Origin: Polychytrium aggregatum
Lineage: Eukaryota; Chytridiomycota; Chytridiomycetes; Polychytriales
NCBI RefSeq assembly: GCF_025602895.1
Contig: NW_026516330.1
Coordinates: 60,044 to 124,043, forward strand
Direction: 5' to 3'
DNA: 64,000 bases
The notes beneath the pieces were generated by a model. That model was given only the letters and a program-made list of their open reading frames with translations, searched no databases and was not told the DNA's origin. Below, one piece after another: positions 35,583-46,363 of this stretch; the stretch's first letter is position 1; each line of letters starts with the position of its first letter. Position numbers and translations under genes: made by a program.

Positions 35583-36812
35583 ATGGTAATGGCGCCCGCG
35601 GTGCACACGTTTGCAGAGCAGCTGAAGAGGATGCCCGATGGATGGATGGATGGATGGATGCACGGATGGATCGATGCCGGATGGACCGATGGATGGCTCT
35701 ATGCGACAACGACGACGACGAACAAGGGGCAGACTCGAACGATTCCAGAGCAACACGGCCATAGGACAACCATCGGCGAGAACGGACGCATCGGGCCGTG
35801 ACGCAGTGCACGGCCATCTCCCGCCTGAGACGAGGTGCAGCAGCTCCGACTGGATCCGCCGCCGGCTACATCACGACATCCATCCCCATCTGGAAGCAAG
35901 GTCGTCTGGCGATCTGGATGCAGATCGGAGCCGGATCCGATACCACAGCAGGCAGTGCACATCACCGGTCTACCTGGCAGGAGTGTACTAATCTCGTGCC
36001 TGGCCTCTTCAACAGCCTACCAGAGAACACAAGAACCGAAAGAAGCGTGGACGTATGTATTTCATCCGTCCTGCGCAGATCGTTCAAATGGCTCGCGACA
36101 CCCAGCCGAGATGTGACGCTACACTGTTGACGCCAACTAATTTGTCGCCTTTGTTTGCCAGACGTTTCCGCTGGTCACGGTCGTATTGGTTAGTACTTTG
36201 TCCAAGCAGTGAACATCCGGAAGCACAACGCAACAGTTGAACAGTTGGTCTGGCATTTCGGACCACAAAACGTGGGTGAGACGATCACGATCATAATACG
36301 ATGCCGTGGCCCTCCGTTGGATAAACAGGAAAGCACCGTAAGCACCCCGGTGGTCGTGGTCTTGCCGGTGGTCAGCACCACCACCGCATCAACATGGACA
36401 AGTACCATCCCGGCTACTTCGGTAAGGTCGGTATGCGATACTTCCACAAGACCCTGAACAAGTTCCACCGCCCCGCCATCAACCTGGACAAGCTCTGGAC
36501 TCTTGTTCCTGAGGAGGTCAAGGCCAGCGGTCAGGTCCCCGTCATCGATACTCTTCGTGCTGTAAGTACCACCTGCTGCTGGTGCATGTCTACGTTTGTG
36601 TCTGTGTCTGCGCGGCGCAAACGAACGCCCGGTCTGCTTGCACAGCAAGTATTGCGCCATACTGATGTGTGCTGGTTCCGCAGGGTTATGGCAAGGTTCT
36701 TGGCAACGGTCGTCTCCCCGAGCAGCCCCTCATCGTCAAGGCCCGCTTTGTCTCTCGACGAGCTGAGGAGAAGATTGTCGCCAAGGGTGGCAAGGTCGAG
36801 CTCATTGCTTAA
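35583..36812 (+). CDS. 60S ribosomal protein uL15 (L27a/L28)
   Basis: Structural protein of the large ribosomal subunit. Exons: 35583-35585 (the ATG alone), 36016-36052, 36162-36188, 36329-36561, 36684-36812, giving 142 residues. Recognisable blocks are [40 protein letters not shown] and [11 protein letters not shown], then [20 protein letters not shown]. The first intron begins immediately after the start codon (ATG|GTAATG), and exon 3 is only 27 nt. An AATAAA poly(A) signal lies 13 nt past the stop (36826-36831). Intron 1 (430 bp) contains a GGAT repeat. I looked for C/D box snoRNA signatures in the introns and saw none convincing. The start codon assignment rests on phase and family N-terminus (MPTR...). 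Confidence 0.93.
35638..35661. repeat. (GGAT)n in uL15 intron 1
   Basis: Six tetranucleotide copies followed by degenerate copies to about 35,695. Confidence 0.85.
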
Positions 36813-37207
36813 ATGCTCTCACTCCAATAAACGAACGAGGCTTTTAGTGCTTGAATCCACCCAGTCGGCGTTAGTACCGAGCAACCCGTCATGCGACTCA
36901 ATGAGTGGGAGGAGTATCTGGATGCGGATCGGATGTGGTCGGCAGCAGCCCGTCTCAACCAACACTCCTATCCCCGCCTCGACTGACAGGATGCGGGTTG
37001 ATGCAGATTGTATTACGTGCTGTGCATTTTGCGGTGTTGCTGTTCTCGGTCTCTTGTCTGGGCCGAGAGCCCTGCTGGATCTGGATCTCGACCAGTGGCT
37101 GCAATTGGGCCAGTGCCAATCCGTGCTTGCTGCCGAATCGCAGGCTTCCTCCTTCATCTCAAAAGGCCGTCTGCTGCAGAGGGCCAGCGGCAGGTCCTCC
37201 GATGTCT
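36813..37207. other. Convergent intergenic region
   Basis: Short spacer between uL15 (+) and the CFAP97-like gene (-). Contains the uL15 poly(A) signal. No gene seen. Confidence 0.5.
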
Positions 37208-38825
37208 TTACGCCGGTGCTACCGGCTCCTCGGCGACAGCTTCGCCTGGTGGATCGGCCGGTGGATCATCCAGCCCGGCCGCTGCCAGAGGCGAAGACTC
37301 GCGCTTTACCCCGCCTTGAGTCGACGGCCGACTGGGGATCGCAGGCAGGGGCGGCAGGTCCTTGGAAAACGCAGCCTTGGACGAGTCCGGCTTTGGTGTC
37401 GCTGCCTCGCCGGTTGCCGCTGACTCTCCAGCTGCTGTCTTCGTTGAGCCCCTGGGCTTGCGGATCTCTCCCGGAGCCCGCGGGTTGCTCTCGCGCGGCG
37501 GGGCCGGAGCGCATTCCTTTGGATCGCGGGGGACTCTTGGAATGGTCTTGCGCGGCTTCCTCACCGTCTGCCGGATCTGCTCGATCTTGCGGTGATACTC
37601 GAGATCTTCGAGCTCTTTCAGGATCCGGTCTTGCTCCCGGGCCTTGGCTTCTTCGCGCTGACGTGCCAGCGTCTCTCGCCAGACCCGCTGCTGCTCCCGA
37701 TAGCACTTTTGTTCGTGCTTTCGCTTGCGGTAGTGGTACGGAAACTCGGGCGCACCGCCAAAGGCCTTGTCGATGCGGCGCTTCTCAAACTCATAGGAGT
37801 TTGGATAGGAGCTGATGCTGTCGAGGTAGCCCAGGTGCCGTCGCCGATCGGCGTCCCACCGCAAATGGTCCAGATGCGGCTCCTTCTTCTCAAGCCGCTT
37901 CGCCATGACCTGGAAGCAGAGCGGCGCAGAGTAGGCGCCCCATCCGTGTGTGTCGCCACAATGAGCCACGATTGCCAATCATGCCCAGGCCCACTCCGGA
38001 GGGCAAGCAGGAGCGAGCGATAGTCCGACATACCGAGTTCTGAGCTTTGATCTTCTTTTCCCGCTGTTTGCGACTGTAAGAGTTCAGAGAGTGCGAGTAG
38101 TTGGGTCTCTCCAGAAGCTTCTTTCGCGACTGGTCGCTCCAGACGTGCGACATGCGGTCCACCAGGATGAGATTGTTTCTCTCAATCTCGGCCATGCGGT
38201 CTGAGAACAGGGGATATGTGGTTGCGTTATTGGCTTGACCAGGTACCCGCCGAGTGCACAAGCTTTGTCTCGATGCTCTTGTCAGCCTCTTGGTCAGGCT
38301 CTGGATACAGTCGCCGCACCAGGAGATGTGCGGAAATCGGTGCTCTCCATCATATAGACCGCCACCGTCGAGCTTATACAAGTTTAGCAAGCGCCCGTAT
38401 GTGTGCGACTCATCTCTACCTTGCTCCTTTTGCAGCTTCTTGAGCTTCAGATGGAGGTGGAGATAGAGCTTTGGCTCGGCATTGTCAACGGTGTGTTGTA
38501 CTTTTTTGAGCTTGTCTTTGTGCAGCTTCCGTAGATCCCGGTCCCACTTGAGCTCCAGGATCCGACTGCATGTCGGGTGCAGCGGCTGGAAGTGGCGATA
38601 CGGGTGTCGATCTGGTCGCTTCTTTGCCTTCACGGCCGGCGGGTTCGTAAGGCCGTCGATCTCGCGGCCATGCTCTTCGTCATAGTTGTCGAATTCGTCT
38701 CCATACGACTCGTCGATGGGGGGCTGGCTGGGTTCAGTGTCTGGCAGTATACTGGCCTCGCCGGCGTCTGGCTTCGGATCCAAGACGGCCTCGGTTTCAA
38801 AGGCTTCGCTCTGGACTTGAGCCAT
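37208..38825 (-). CDS. CFAP97/Hemingway-family flagellar protein
   Basis: Family members are needed for cilium and sperm-flagellum motility or assembly. Three exons: 38420-38825, 38034-38200, 37208-37909; total 424 residues. An acidic N-terminus is followed by the family block [48 protein letters not shown] and, across intron 1, [20 protein letters not shown]. This matches the KIAA1430/CFAP97 pattern of a Trp-Asp start, PxxYxHLHxKLKKLQ and a following IERxNxxLxxxMS helix. The second half is a basic coiled coil ([20 protein letters not shown]) and a Pro/Ala-rich tail, which are not conserved features. The ATG at 38825 is the first in frame. Presence of this gene argues for a flagellated life stage. 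Confidence 0.78.
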
Positions 38826-39825
38826 GGGTGACTTTGCAACTTGGGGTGACGGCACGGACGGAGGAAGAGATTGCTGTGTTCTGGATACGCCCACTTGCTC
38901 CAGGTGCTCCCGAGGTCTCTGCTGACAGGGGTACCGTTGAGAATTGAGTCTTGATCTGACAGCAGGTTATATCGCTCACTTTGCTTGTGCGGTTGAAGCC
39001 GTGACCGCCTTGACAACTACCTGGAGTACGAGGTGTTGGGGAACTCACTTGGCGGGGTACTTGCAGGTGTATCAGCAGGGCGACGGAGGACTGTGGCTCC
39101 TTGGTTGCTCTGAAAGCGAGGAAAACGGCGCAGAGCTGACCAGAAATTGAGTTGCTGCCTCTCAACTCCGGGATATGCTGGCTTTTCTTCCAGAGTCACC
39201 GGTCTGCTCAGGATAATCAAGAGCCGCGAAGAATGGGTTGTACCACGCTGGCATAATGACACCGAGGTTGCTCCAATCTTGTCGCCAGCATCCGTCCTGA
39301 GCCACGGACAATGGAATATACGGCTCGCGGACCAACCAGCAACAAACAGTCGCCATTGTTGGTTGCTGCGTTCGGCAAGGATCGTGCCATGAGCCAAGAG
39401 GCTCGGAGCGCTTCATGGGCCTGATTTGCAGCGGTCGAGGCGGTGGTAGCTGTGCTGCTCGCGGCCCACCAAGGCCAATGGCTCCAGCATCAACAAGCCT
39501 TTTGTGGACCTGCATATCAGGAGATAGACAGCCCCTGCACTCTCTTCATGCCCGCCGAGGCCCAGGGGCGCCGGCCGCCGTCAGTCCGATGCCAATGTGG
39601 GTCCGTGGGAAGTACCGGCAGCGCTGTTCCCAGGGGCCTGCATCGGCCTGGCGCGGCGGGGTTGGAGCGGAGCAGTTCGGCCGCTGCTTTGATCGGGCCG
39701 CCCTCCCGGCGTCGCCCTTGCCTCCTCTTCACCCGCATCTCCATAGGGGCCAAGCCGCTTGCTCGCTCGTCGATTCTCTGGCTCATCCACCCATCCATTC
39801 GTCCATCCCCGTGTCTCGCGCAGCT
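38826..39825. other. Divergent intergenic region, CFAP97-like / GID9
   Basis: One kilobase between divergent start codons; no gene supported. C-rich leader sequence precedes the GID9 ATG. Confidence 0.45.
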
Positions 39826-42378
39826 ATGGACCGCTTCAAGCTCAACAACGACGGCATCATTCTTCTGGAGAAGCCCTTCATCCAGGCACGTCGGCCCTCC
39901 CCGGACGCCTTGGTCCATCCGAGGCCTATTTCAGCTACTCCCGCCGCTTCGCTGGAAGACATCCATCACTCTCATTGATTATTCGCACAGCAAGACAAGT
40001 GTCTGCTTCGACCGTCTCCGCTGAGAGAGCTCGCTGCTGCAGAGCATCCTCGGCTGTGCGATCCGTATAATGGTCGCGCTCATACCGTCGCTGCATCCTC
40101 GTACTCTCGCCTCGTACTCTCGCCTCGTAGGTTCCCTATGAACAATTCAAGCGGGCGTTTCGCACCTACCAAAAACTCATTGAGAAGGAAATGACGAATG
40201 TCACCCAAGCAGCCAGCGACTTGCAGAGCAAGGCTTCGGGTTTGAAGTCCGAGGACGCCTGTCAGGCTATCGACGGCATGGTTGCCAAACTCCAGCATCT
40301 CAAGAGAAAGGTCAGACTGAAACCACATTTTCTCGCGGCCCGCAGGACAGCAAATGCATTGTCTGTGTGGATTTCATGTGCTTCGCTCCGCAGCGTTGAA
40401 GCCCCATGCCGAATATCGTCGCTGTGGGCGCTGGACGGCGTGATTGCAGCATCCGAGAACACCGACTTCCCATATCGAGAGTCATCGTGCAGCAATGTCC
40501 GAAACAGCGAGCTGACAGGGCTTCTGTTGTTGTGCCATGACTCGTTCGCCCCACGTTTTGCACCGACAGATCGACGCCATCAAGTCCGAAGAGGAGACAT
40601 TCTCCGAAAGAACCCGCGCACGCCTCGAGCATCTTGCCGAGTTTGCCGATATTCCCAGTGCCGAATGCGACGAATATACCAGATGGAGCAAGATTCGCCT
40701 CGACCGCGTGCTTGCTGACTTTCTCTTGCGGCAGGGATACATCAAGACCGTCAAGGATCTGGCCAAAGACCGAGACATGGAGGTAGTGCCCAACGCTGCG
40801 AGTGTCTCAGAGAAATGAAGTGGGCGGTTGCATTGGATTGATGAGCGTCGGTATGGGTCTGCAATCGGTTGCGGACTGACAGCATATCCTGCCGGCAATA
40901 GCATTTCCTCGACATTGAGCTATTTGTCCAGGCAAAGAAGATCGAGGACTCTCTCCTCAGCCATAGCTGCACCGAGTGTCTAGCTTGGTGCAAAGAGAAC
41001 TCGTCCAACCTGAAGAAGATCAAGGCAAGTTGCTCTGCGATATGGAGACCGATGACCCCGGCGAGCCGTGGTTTGCTCATCTGCCAGGGGACCAGCCGGA
41101 ACTGACAACCTCTCGGCTCTTTGCACGTCAGAGCACCCTTGAGTTCAATCTCCGGGTACAGGAGTATATTGAGCTTGTGCGTGTGGGAAAGCTCAAGGAA
41201 GCCATCCAATATGCCCGAAAGCACTTGACGCCGTGGTCGGCGACCCACCTCAAGGAGATTCAGAGGGCCATGGGACTGCTGGCTTTCCGCCCCGACACAT
41301 CCAGTGAAACCTACAGGGTGAGCCGAACGCAGCGCCAGAGCGGGTCTAGAGTTGGCTGGGCTTGCCTGTTTGCCAAGAGCTGGCGAGGCTGTGGAGGTCT
41401 TGGCAAACGCTTGTTGCTATCCATGACGGCAGTGGTCAAGGCCCCGGGCACTCGGGGAGCCGGGCGGCTCTGGGGCAGACCATTTGGTTCGCCCCGAATC
41501 CCCCGAGCCACATTGTTGCCCGAATGGACACAGGGATTGTGAGAAGTTGTGGCATTGCGATGCTTGAATGCTCAGATGATATGGCGTTGCGATGATTGAG
41601 TACTGGGCGACTGACCATGCTACTCGCTGAAACCCACCGAACGACATCCCGGGACCCCGGCCCTGGCCTGCAGGAAGTCTACTCCGACGCCCGATGGGCC
41701 ATGCTGCTGGAGCAGTTCCGCGTCGACAACTATGCACTCAACAACCTGACGAGCCAGCCCTCGCTCAAGACGTCGCTGCAAGCCGGGCTTTGCGCTCTCA
41801 AGTCGCTGGCTTGCTTCGAGGCCAAGAGCCAGAACCTCAACTGCCCTGTGTGCTCCGTTGAGAGCTTTGGGGCACTGGCCCAGAGCTTGCCAAACTCGCA
41901 CCATGTCATCTCGTGCATCGTGTGCCCGATCTCCGGCAGCATCATGAACGAGGACAACGAGCCGCTCGTGCTGCCGAACGGATACGCATACTCCTCCGTG
42001 GTGCGTGTCCAGTGCTGGTGCTGGTGCTGGTGCTGCTGTTGATGAGCTGCTGCACTCTCTTTCCCTCATTCTCTTTCCCTCATTCAGCTCTCTGGGCTGC
42101 TTGCTGTGCCGACATCCCCGTTGCACCACGCCCCACCCGATCCGCCAATTCGCCCACCCCTTTCGTCTGCCGCGTGGGCGTCTGGGTGGACCGATGGGCT
42201 GATGGTTTGATCATTGATCGCCGCCGCCGCCGCTAACGACTCGTCCGGGCACGGCCCATCTGCTCCCTCCTGCCAGGCCCTCAAAGAGATGGCCAGCCGA
42301 AACAACGGCGAGGTTACTTGCCCCCGCACCGGCCAGACATTCCTGTTCAAGCAGGCCAAGAAGGCCTTCATTGTCTGA
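39826..42378 (+). CDS. GID/CTLH E3 ligase subunit GID9 (FYV10, MAEA)
   Basis: RING subunit of the GID/CTLH ubiquitin ligase, which in yeast degrades gluconeogenic enzymes. Exons: 39826-39885, 40131-40310, 40570-40782, 40902-41024, 41132-41317, 41674-41997, 42277-42378; 395 residues, against 396 in human MAEA. Domains in order: coiled-coil N-terminus, LisH (KIRLDRVLADFLLRQGYIKT), CTLH (EHFLDIELFVQAKKIEDSLL, CLAWCKENSSNLKKIK, LEFNLRVQEYIELVRVGK), CRA, and the atypical RING-Gid (NCPVCS, ISCIVCPISG, VLPNGYAYSS, VTCPRTG), with its Cys residues and the Cys-Pro-Arg-Thr-Gly end intact. Introns 1 and 4 begin with GC (CAG|GCACGT, AAG|GCAAGT); intron 6 has a weak GTGGTG donor. Confidence 0.95.
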
Positions 42379-42599
42379 TCTGCTTCAATAGAGCGGCGTC
42401 CGTGGCGCACGGTGAAACGCACACAGCACAGCCACCTGGTCTCCCAGGCTGCCTTGTTCCTAGCTTGGTGTCTCGGGCTTTTCTCTGGGCCCCGCCTGGA
42501 TCTTCGTCCGCTGCTCCTCTGCTCCTCTCCTACTGCTCCTGCTCCTGCCTCTGCTCCTGCGTCCCCCATCGAGAGCGGCTCCTCTTGCGCTGTCCTGCC

Positions 42600-44091
42600 A
42601 TGTCTCGCCAGCTCGGCCCTGGCCCCGCGCAGGCCCTCGCTCGCCTTGCACTTGCCCTCTACTTCGTCTCCTGCGTGTGGGTCGGCGCCTCGCCGTTGAC
42701 CAACGTCATCGCCTCCTACAGCGGCTCCAACTTCCTCAGCGGCTTCAGCTTCTTTGTCGGCGATGACCCGACCAACGGTTTTGTCAACTATGTGGACCAG
42801 AACACTGCCGTCTCCTCGAATCTGGTCTACTATCGCCCCGACCGCGGAACCTTTATCGTCGGCGTCGACAACACCTCCGTGGCCACTTCCAGCCGAGGCC
42901 GCGACTCGGTCCGGCTGACATCGACCGTCAGCTTTTCTTCGGGCCTGTTTCTCTTTGATATCGTGCACATGCCGACGGGGTGTGGACTCTGGCCTGCTCT
43001 CTGGACAAGTAGGTGCCCGCAGTGGCCTTGAATTCTTTGCTTCTCCCGGATCGCATTCGGCCGCTTCTTCCGCCTGCCTCTCCACGCTGCAGCCCGACCC
43101 CTCTCCGTCCGCTAACATTCCCTGGATCGACCCGTCCCCAGCCGGCCCAAACAACCCAAACAACGGCGAAATCGACATTGTCGAAACAGTCAACAACCGG
43201 CCCGGCAACTCTCTCTCGCTTCATTCGGGCCCAGGTTGCTACTCTGCAATCAAGCGCACCCAAATTGCCAACTACAGCTCGCTGACCTGTGCCAACAACG
43301 CCAGCGCCCCGGTCCCCAACACTGGCTGCTCCAACTCTGTCCGTGGCGCTATGTACGGCGGCGACGGCTTCAACCAAATGAACGGCGGCGTATATGCTCT
43401 GCTCTGGGATGCCGGCGGCATTCAAATCTGGATGTTCCCCCGTTCCAGTATCCCGAGCGACGTCACCAAAGGCGCACCCGATCCATCCACCTGGCCCACG
43501 CCCATCGTCTCCTTCCCGTTCTATTGCTGCTCTGCATCAAACTTTGCCTACAACACCATCGTCCTCAACACTGACTTTTGTGGCAACTTTGCTGGCCCCA
43601 CGTTCCTCAAAACATGTGGATCCGGAGGCAACTTTACCCGGGACCAGTCTTTCGATGCATGCGAGGATTTTGTCAAGAACAACTACTCGGCCTTCAATGA
43701 AGCTTACTGGGAGATCAACTACTTCAAGGTGTATTCAGTCGACTCGAGTAAGTATCCCGTGTCTTGCGTGCCGTTGGTGCAGAGCAGATTGATCGACGGG
43801 TCGGCTGGCTCGCGGGTTGACTGGCCAGGTACCAAGGCCTCCGCTCGTCCGGGACCTATCTGCCCAGCGAATGGTCGATGCCGATCCTCTCTTCAGCCGC
43901 TGTCGGCATCTGCTCGATCTCTGCTGGCACCATTAACCACGGACGACTGTTTCCCCGCAGGCAAGCCGTCGTTCAATACCCAAAACGTTCCGGCCGGCAC
44001 CTGCCCCAAAGTATCGATGGCACCGCAGCTGGTTTCGTCGCTGTTCAGCCTTGCTTTGGTTGGAGTTGTATCCCTCTTTGCCCTGCTATAG
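42600..44091 (+). CDS. GH16 endo-beta-glucanase, GPI-anchor type
   Basis: Secreted glycoside hydrolase acting on beta-1,3(4)-glucan or remodelling the cell wall. Exons 42600-43008, 43142-43747, 43961-44091; 381 residues. An N-terminal signal peptide (LARLALALYFVSCVWVGAS) leads into a GH16 fold with the catalytic motif GEIDIVE (two Glu and Asp) after CGLWPALWT. N-glycosylation sites are frequent (NTS, NYSS, NAS, NFT). The C-terminus is a short hydrophobic tail (LVSSLFSLALVGVVSLFALL) with no basic residues after it, which fits a GPI-attachment signal. Exon 3 choice is phase-consistent but an extra small exon between 43,748 and 43,960 cannot be ruled out. Confidence 0.93.
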
Positions 44092-45345
44092 ACTCAGATG
44101 TATTATGATCAGGCGACACATCAGGCCACACAGGCCACATCAGGCCACACAGGCCACACGATGCTCTTCCATCCTGTGTTTTATCATGGCTTGTGTTGCG
44201 CGGCCATTGGGAACTCAATAATGTTCTATGTAGTACTTCCAAACATTAACGGGACGCCAAGTGTCGTGGCAGGGAGCTGTGATGAGCGAGCGGTGATGAT
44301 CAACGAGGAACGTATTGAGCCATCTTACTGCCGTCGCTGTTGCCGGTCATTTTGGGTCGGGTGTCGGCCGACATCGCAAGTCCATAGTCCCCGCTGGTGG
44401 AATCCGACACACATCCCTGCTCTGCCTCCACGATATGGATAGCCGTTGCGGATGATGGATGTATGTGCATCCAGATTGGGAATGAGCAGCAATCGGAAGC
44501 TGGTCGCCGATGCTGGTGCAACCAGGAGCGATTTCAGGCCAAAGCCGGGACGGCTTCAAGCACGTGACATGCTGTGGCTTTGTCTCGCGGTTGATATGGC
44601 GATGGCTGGGCGGCTCTCTTTTGAATTCCCTCTATCACAAGCCCATTTGTATCCATAGGTAGCTATCGTGGGCGACGCATACTGAGCGCCATATGCCGAG
44701 GCCCATCCATCCATCCATCCGTCCATCCATCCATCCATCCATCTATCTTCACCGCTCGTCGGTGGGTGGATGCCTCACCCGGACGACCCCATTATCACGG
44801 ATTGGGCCAAGCCAATTGCTGGTTCAAGACAATCACGCACCGACAACCTCCGAACAAACGAGCCCTCGTGGCCAAGCTGCGGCATCGGCGAGCGCCACGG
44901 TTTCTTGGCTAGTCGCTCTCGAGCAAGACCTGAATGGTCGACGCTGGCGTTGTCGTTTGAGAAGGGGCTGCCTTGGCCTGCAAACCCCTCACCCACCATG
45001 TCGAGCCGGCCGAACAGAAAATAGAGCCATGCGCACGAATCTGCGCCGATCAAAATGAGGCATCGTGCTCACACTCTCAACGGCATCGTGTCTACGATTC
45101 TATCTGGATATCCGACCTGCAGCTCGGAGTGCGACTCTGGCGACCAACCTTACCCCCCCCCACCCGCAAGGATCGACTGATGGATAGATGGATGGACGAG
45201 CGGATAGGCGCGACTGGCTTGGACTCGGCCTTATGGCTCGGGTGCGCTGTGAGGCGTGGCTGCCTCACATTCGAGCAGCACAGTCGCTAACCGTTGTTTC
45301 CTCGTGGCTGCCGTCCCGTAGGTATAGCCTAATTCATCGGGAGAA
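44092..45345. other. Intergenic region with short repeats
   Basis: No gene recognised. Contains a CACATCAGGC-type direct repeat (44,115-44,160) and a (CCAT)n run (44,704-44,743). Confidence 0.45.
44704..44743. repeat. (CCAT)n microsatellite
   Basis: About ten tetranucleotide copies with one C-to-G interruption. Confidence 0.92.
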
Positions 45346-45748
45346 ATGGTTTGTATCGGGTGCGATCAGTTGCCGCAGAGCGTGCGCCGCATTGAAGCTC
45401 GACCGTCTGGGCGTGCATCTGCGGGCTTGGTCCTGACCGATGCCCCATTTGCGTGTCATTCAGGCCAAGTCGAAGAACCACACCAACCACAACCAGAACA
45501 AGAAGGCTCACCGTAACGGTATCAAGAAGCCCAAGAACCACAAGTACCCTTCTCTCAAGGGTGTTGACCCCAAGTTCCTGCGCAACCAGCGTTTTGCCAA
45601 GAATGGCATCCGCAACGGTGAGTGTCTGTGACCCCTGGACCGGCTGCGTCGATCCAGCCCACTGATCCGCGCATATGGCAACGGCCAAGTCCAGTGCACT
45701 GATGCCTTCTCGTTTGTGTTTCTGCCACCAGCCAACAAGGACGAGTAA
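45346..45748 (+). CDS. 60S ribosomal protein eL29
   Basis: Small basic large-subunit protein. Exon 2 (45464-45617) and exon 3 (45732-45748) encode [40 protein letters not shown] and [11 protein letters not shown], ending ANKDE; family members read MAKSKNHT from the start. Because exon 2 begins exactly at the Ala after Met behind a CAG acceptor, the start codon must be in an upstream exon. The best candidate is ATG|GTTTGT at 45346-45348, which leaves a 115-bp intron and gives 57 residues, close to the yeast length of 59. This is the same start-codon-then-intron layout as uL15. Confidence 0.88.
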
Positions 45749-46363
45749 ATTGCTTGTGGTGGCTGCGAGCCGTGTGTGGTAGTCGGATTCCCATCGAGGC
45801 GCATGGCAGCTGAGCCTGTGCCGGTCGCCCTCTTTGCATGCGATGACGACGTACGGCTTGGATTGTGTGCGCCATATATTTCAATATATGTAGCCTAAAT
45901 CGAAACGAGACACGATGTGGATGGCATGTGGGGTGGTATTGATTGATTATCATCATCATCGGGCTGAATGCAGTGCCGCCCACATTGAAACGGAACGGCA
46001 ACGAAATCCATTTGCTGGGAAGGCGACGACATGTTCGATTGTTTGCTCAGCGTGCTGTGGCAAACGAGCCGAGAAGCAATGCTGCCCATCGCCATGTCCG
46101 CATTCCCACGCATCCCACAGTGCCTTCCAGGCGATCCTGTGTGCCTGGTGTGATTGGGGTTGATCAATTGGGGTCGACAGCTTCGATTCCAGCATACCCG
46201 TCATTCACAGACGCTTTCGACCCCAACCGCACGGTGGCCATCTGCCGTCATCAGCGTCTCCGAAGCATCCGAAGCATCCGAAGCATCCGAAGCAGCAAGA
46301 CTGCCGTCGCTTGCATCGACACTGCTCGCGTCGTCAGCTGGCAGATTCGCATCCCTGCCGGCC
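45749..46363. other. Intergenic region
   Basis: Between same-strand genes. Contains a four-copy 9-bp CGAAGCATC direct repeat near 46,259-46,294, just before the next start codon. Confidence 0.5.

Noticed and set aside
35586-36328. Intron-encoded snoRNA in the uL15 gene
   Set aside because: No paired C and D boxes with a plausible terminal stem were found by eye.
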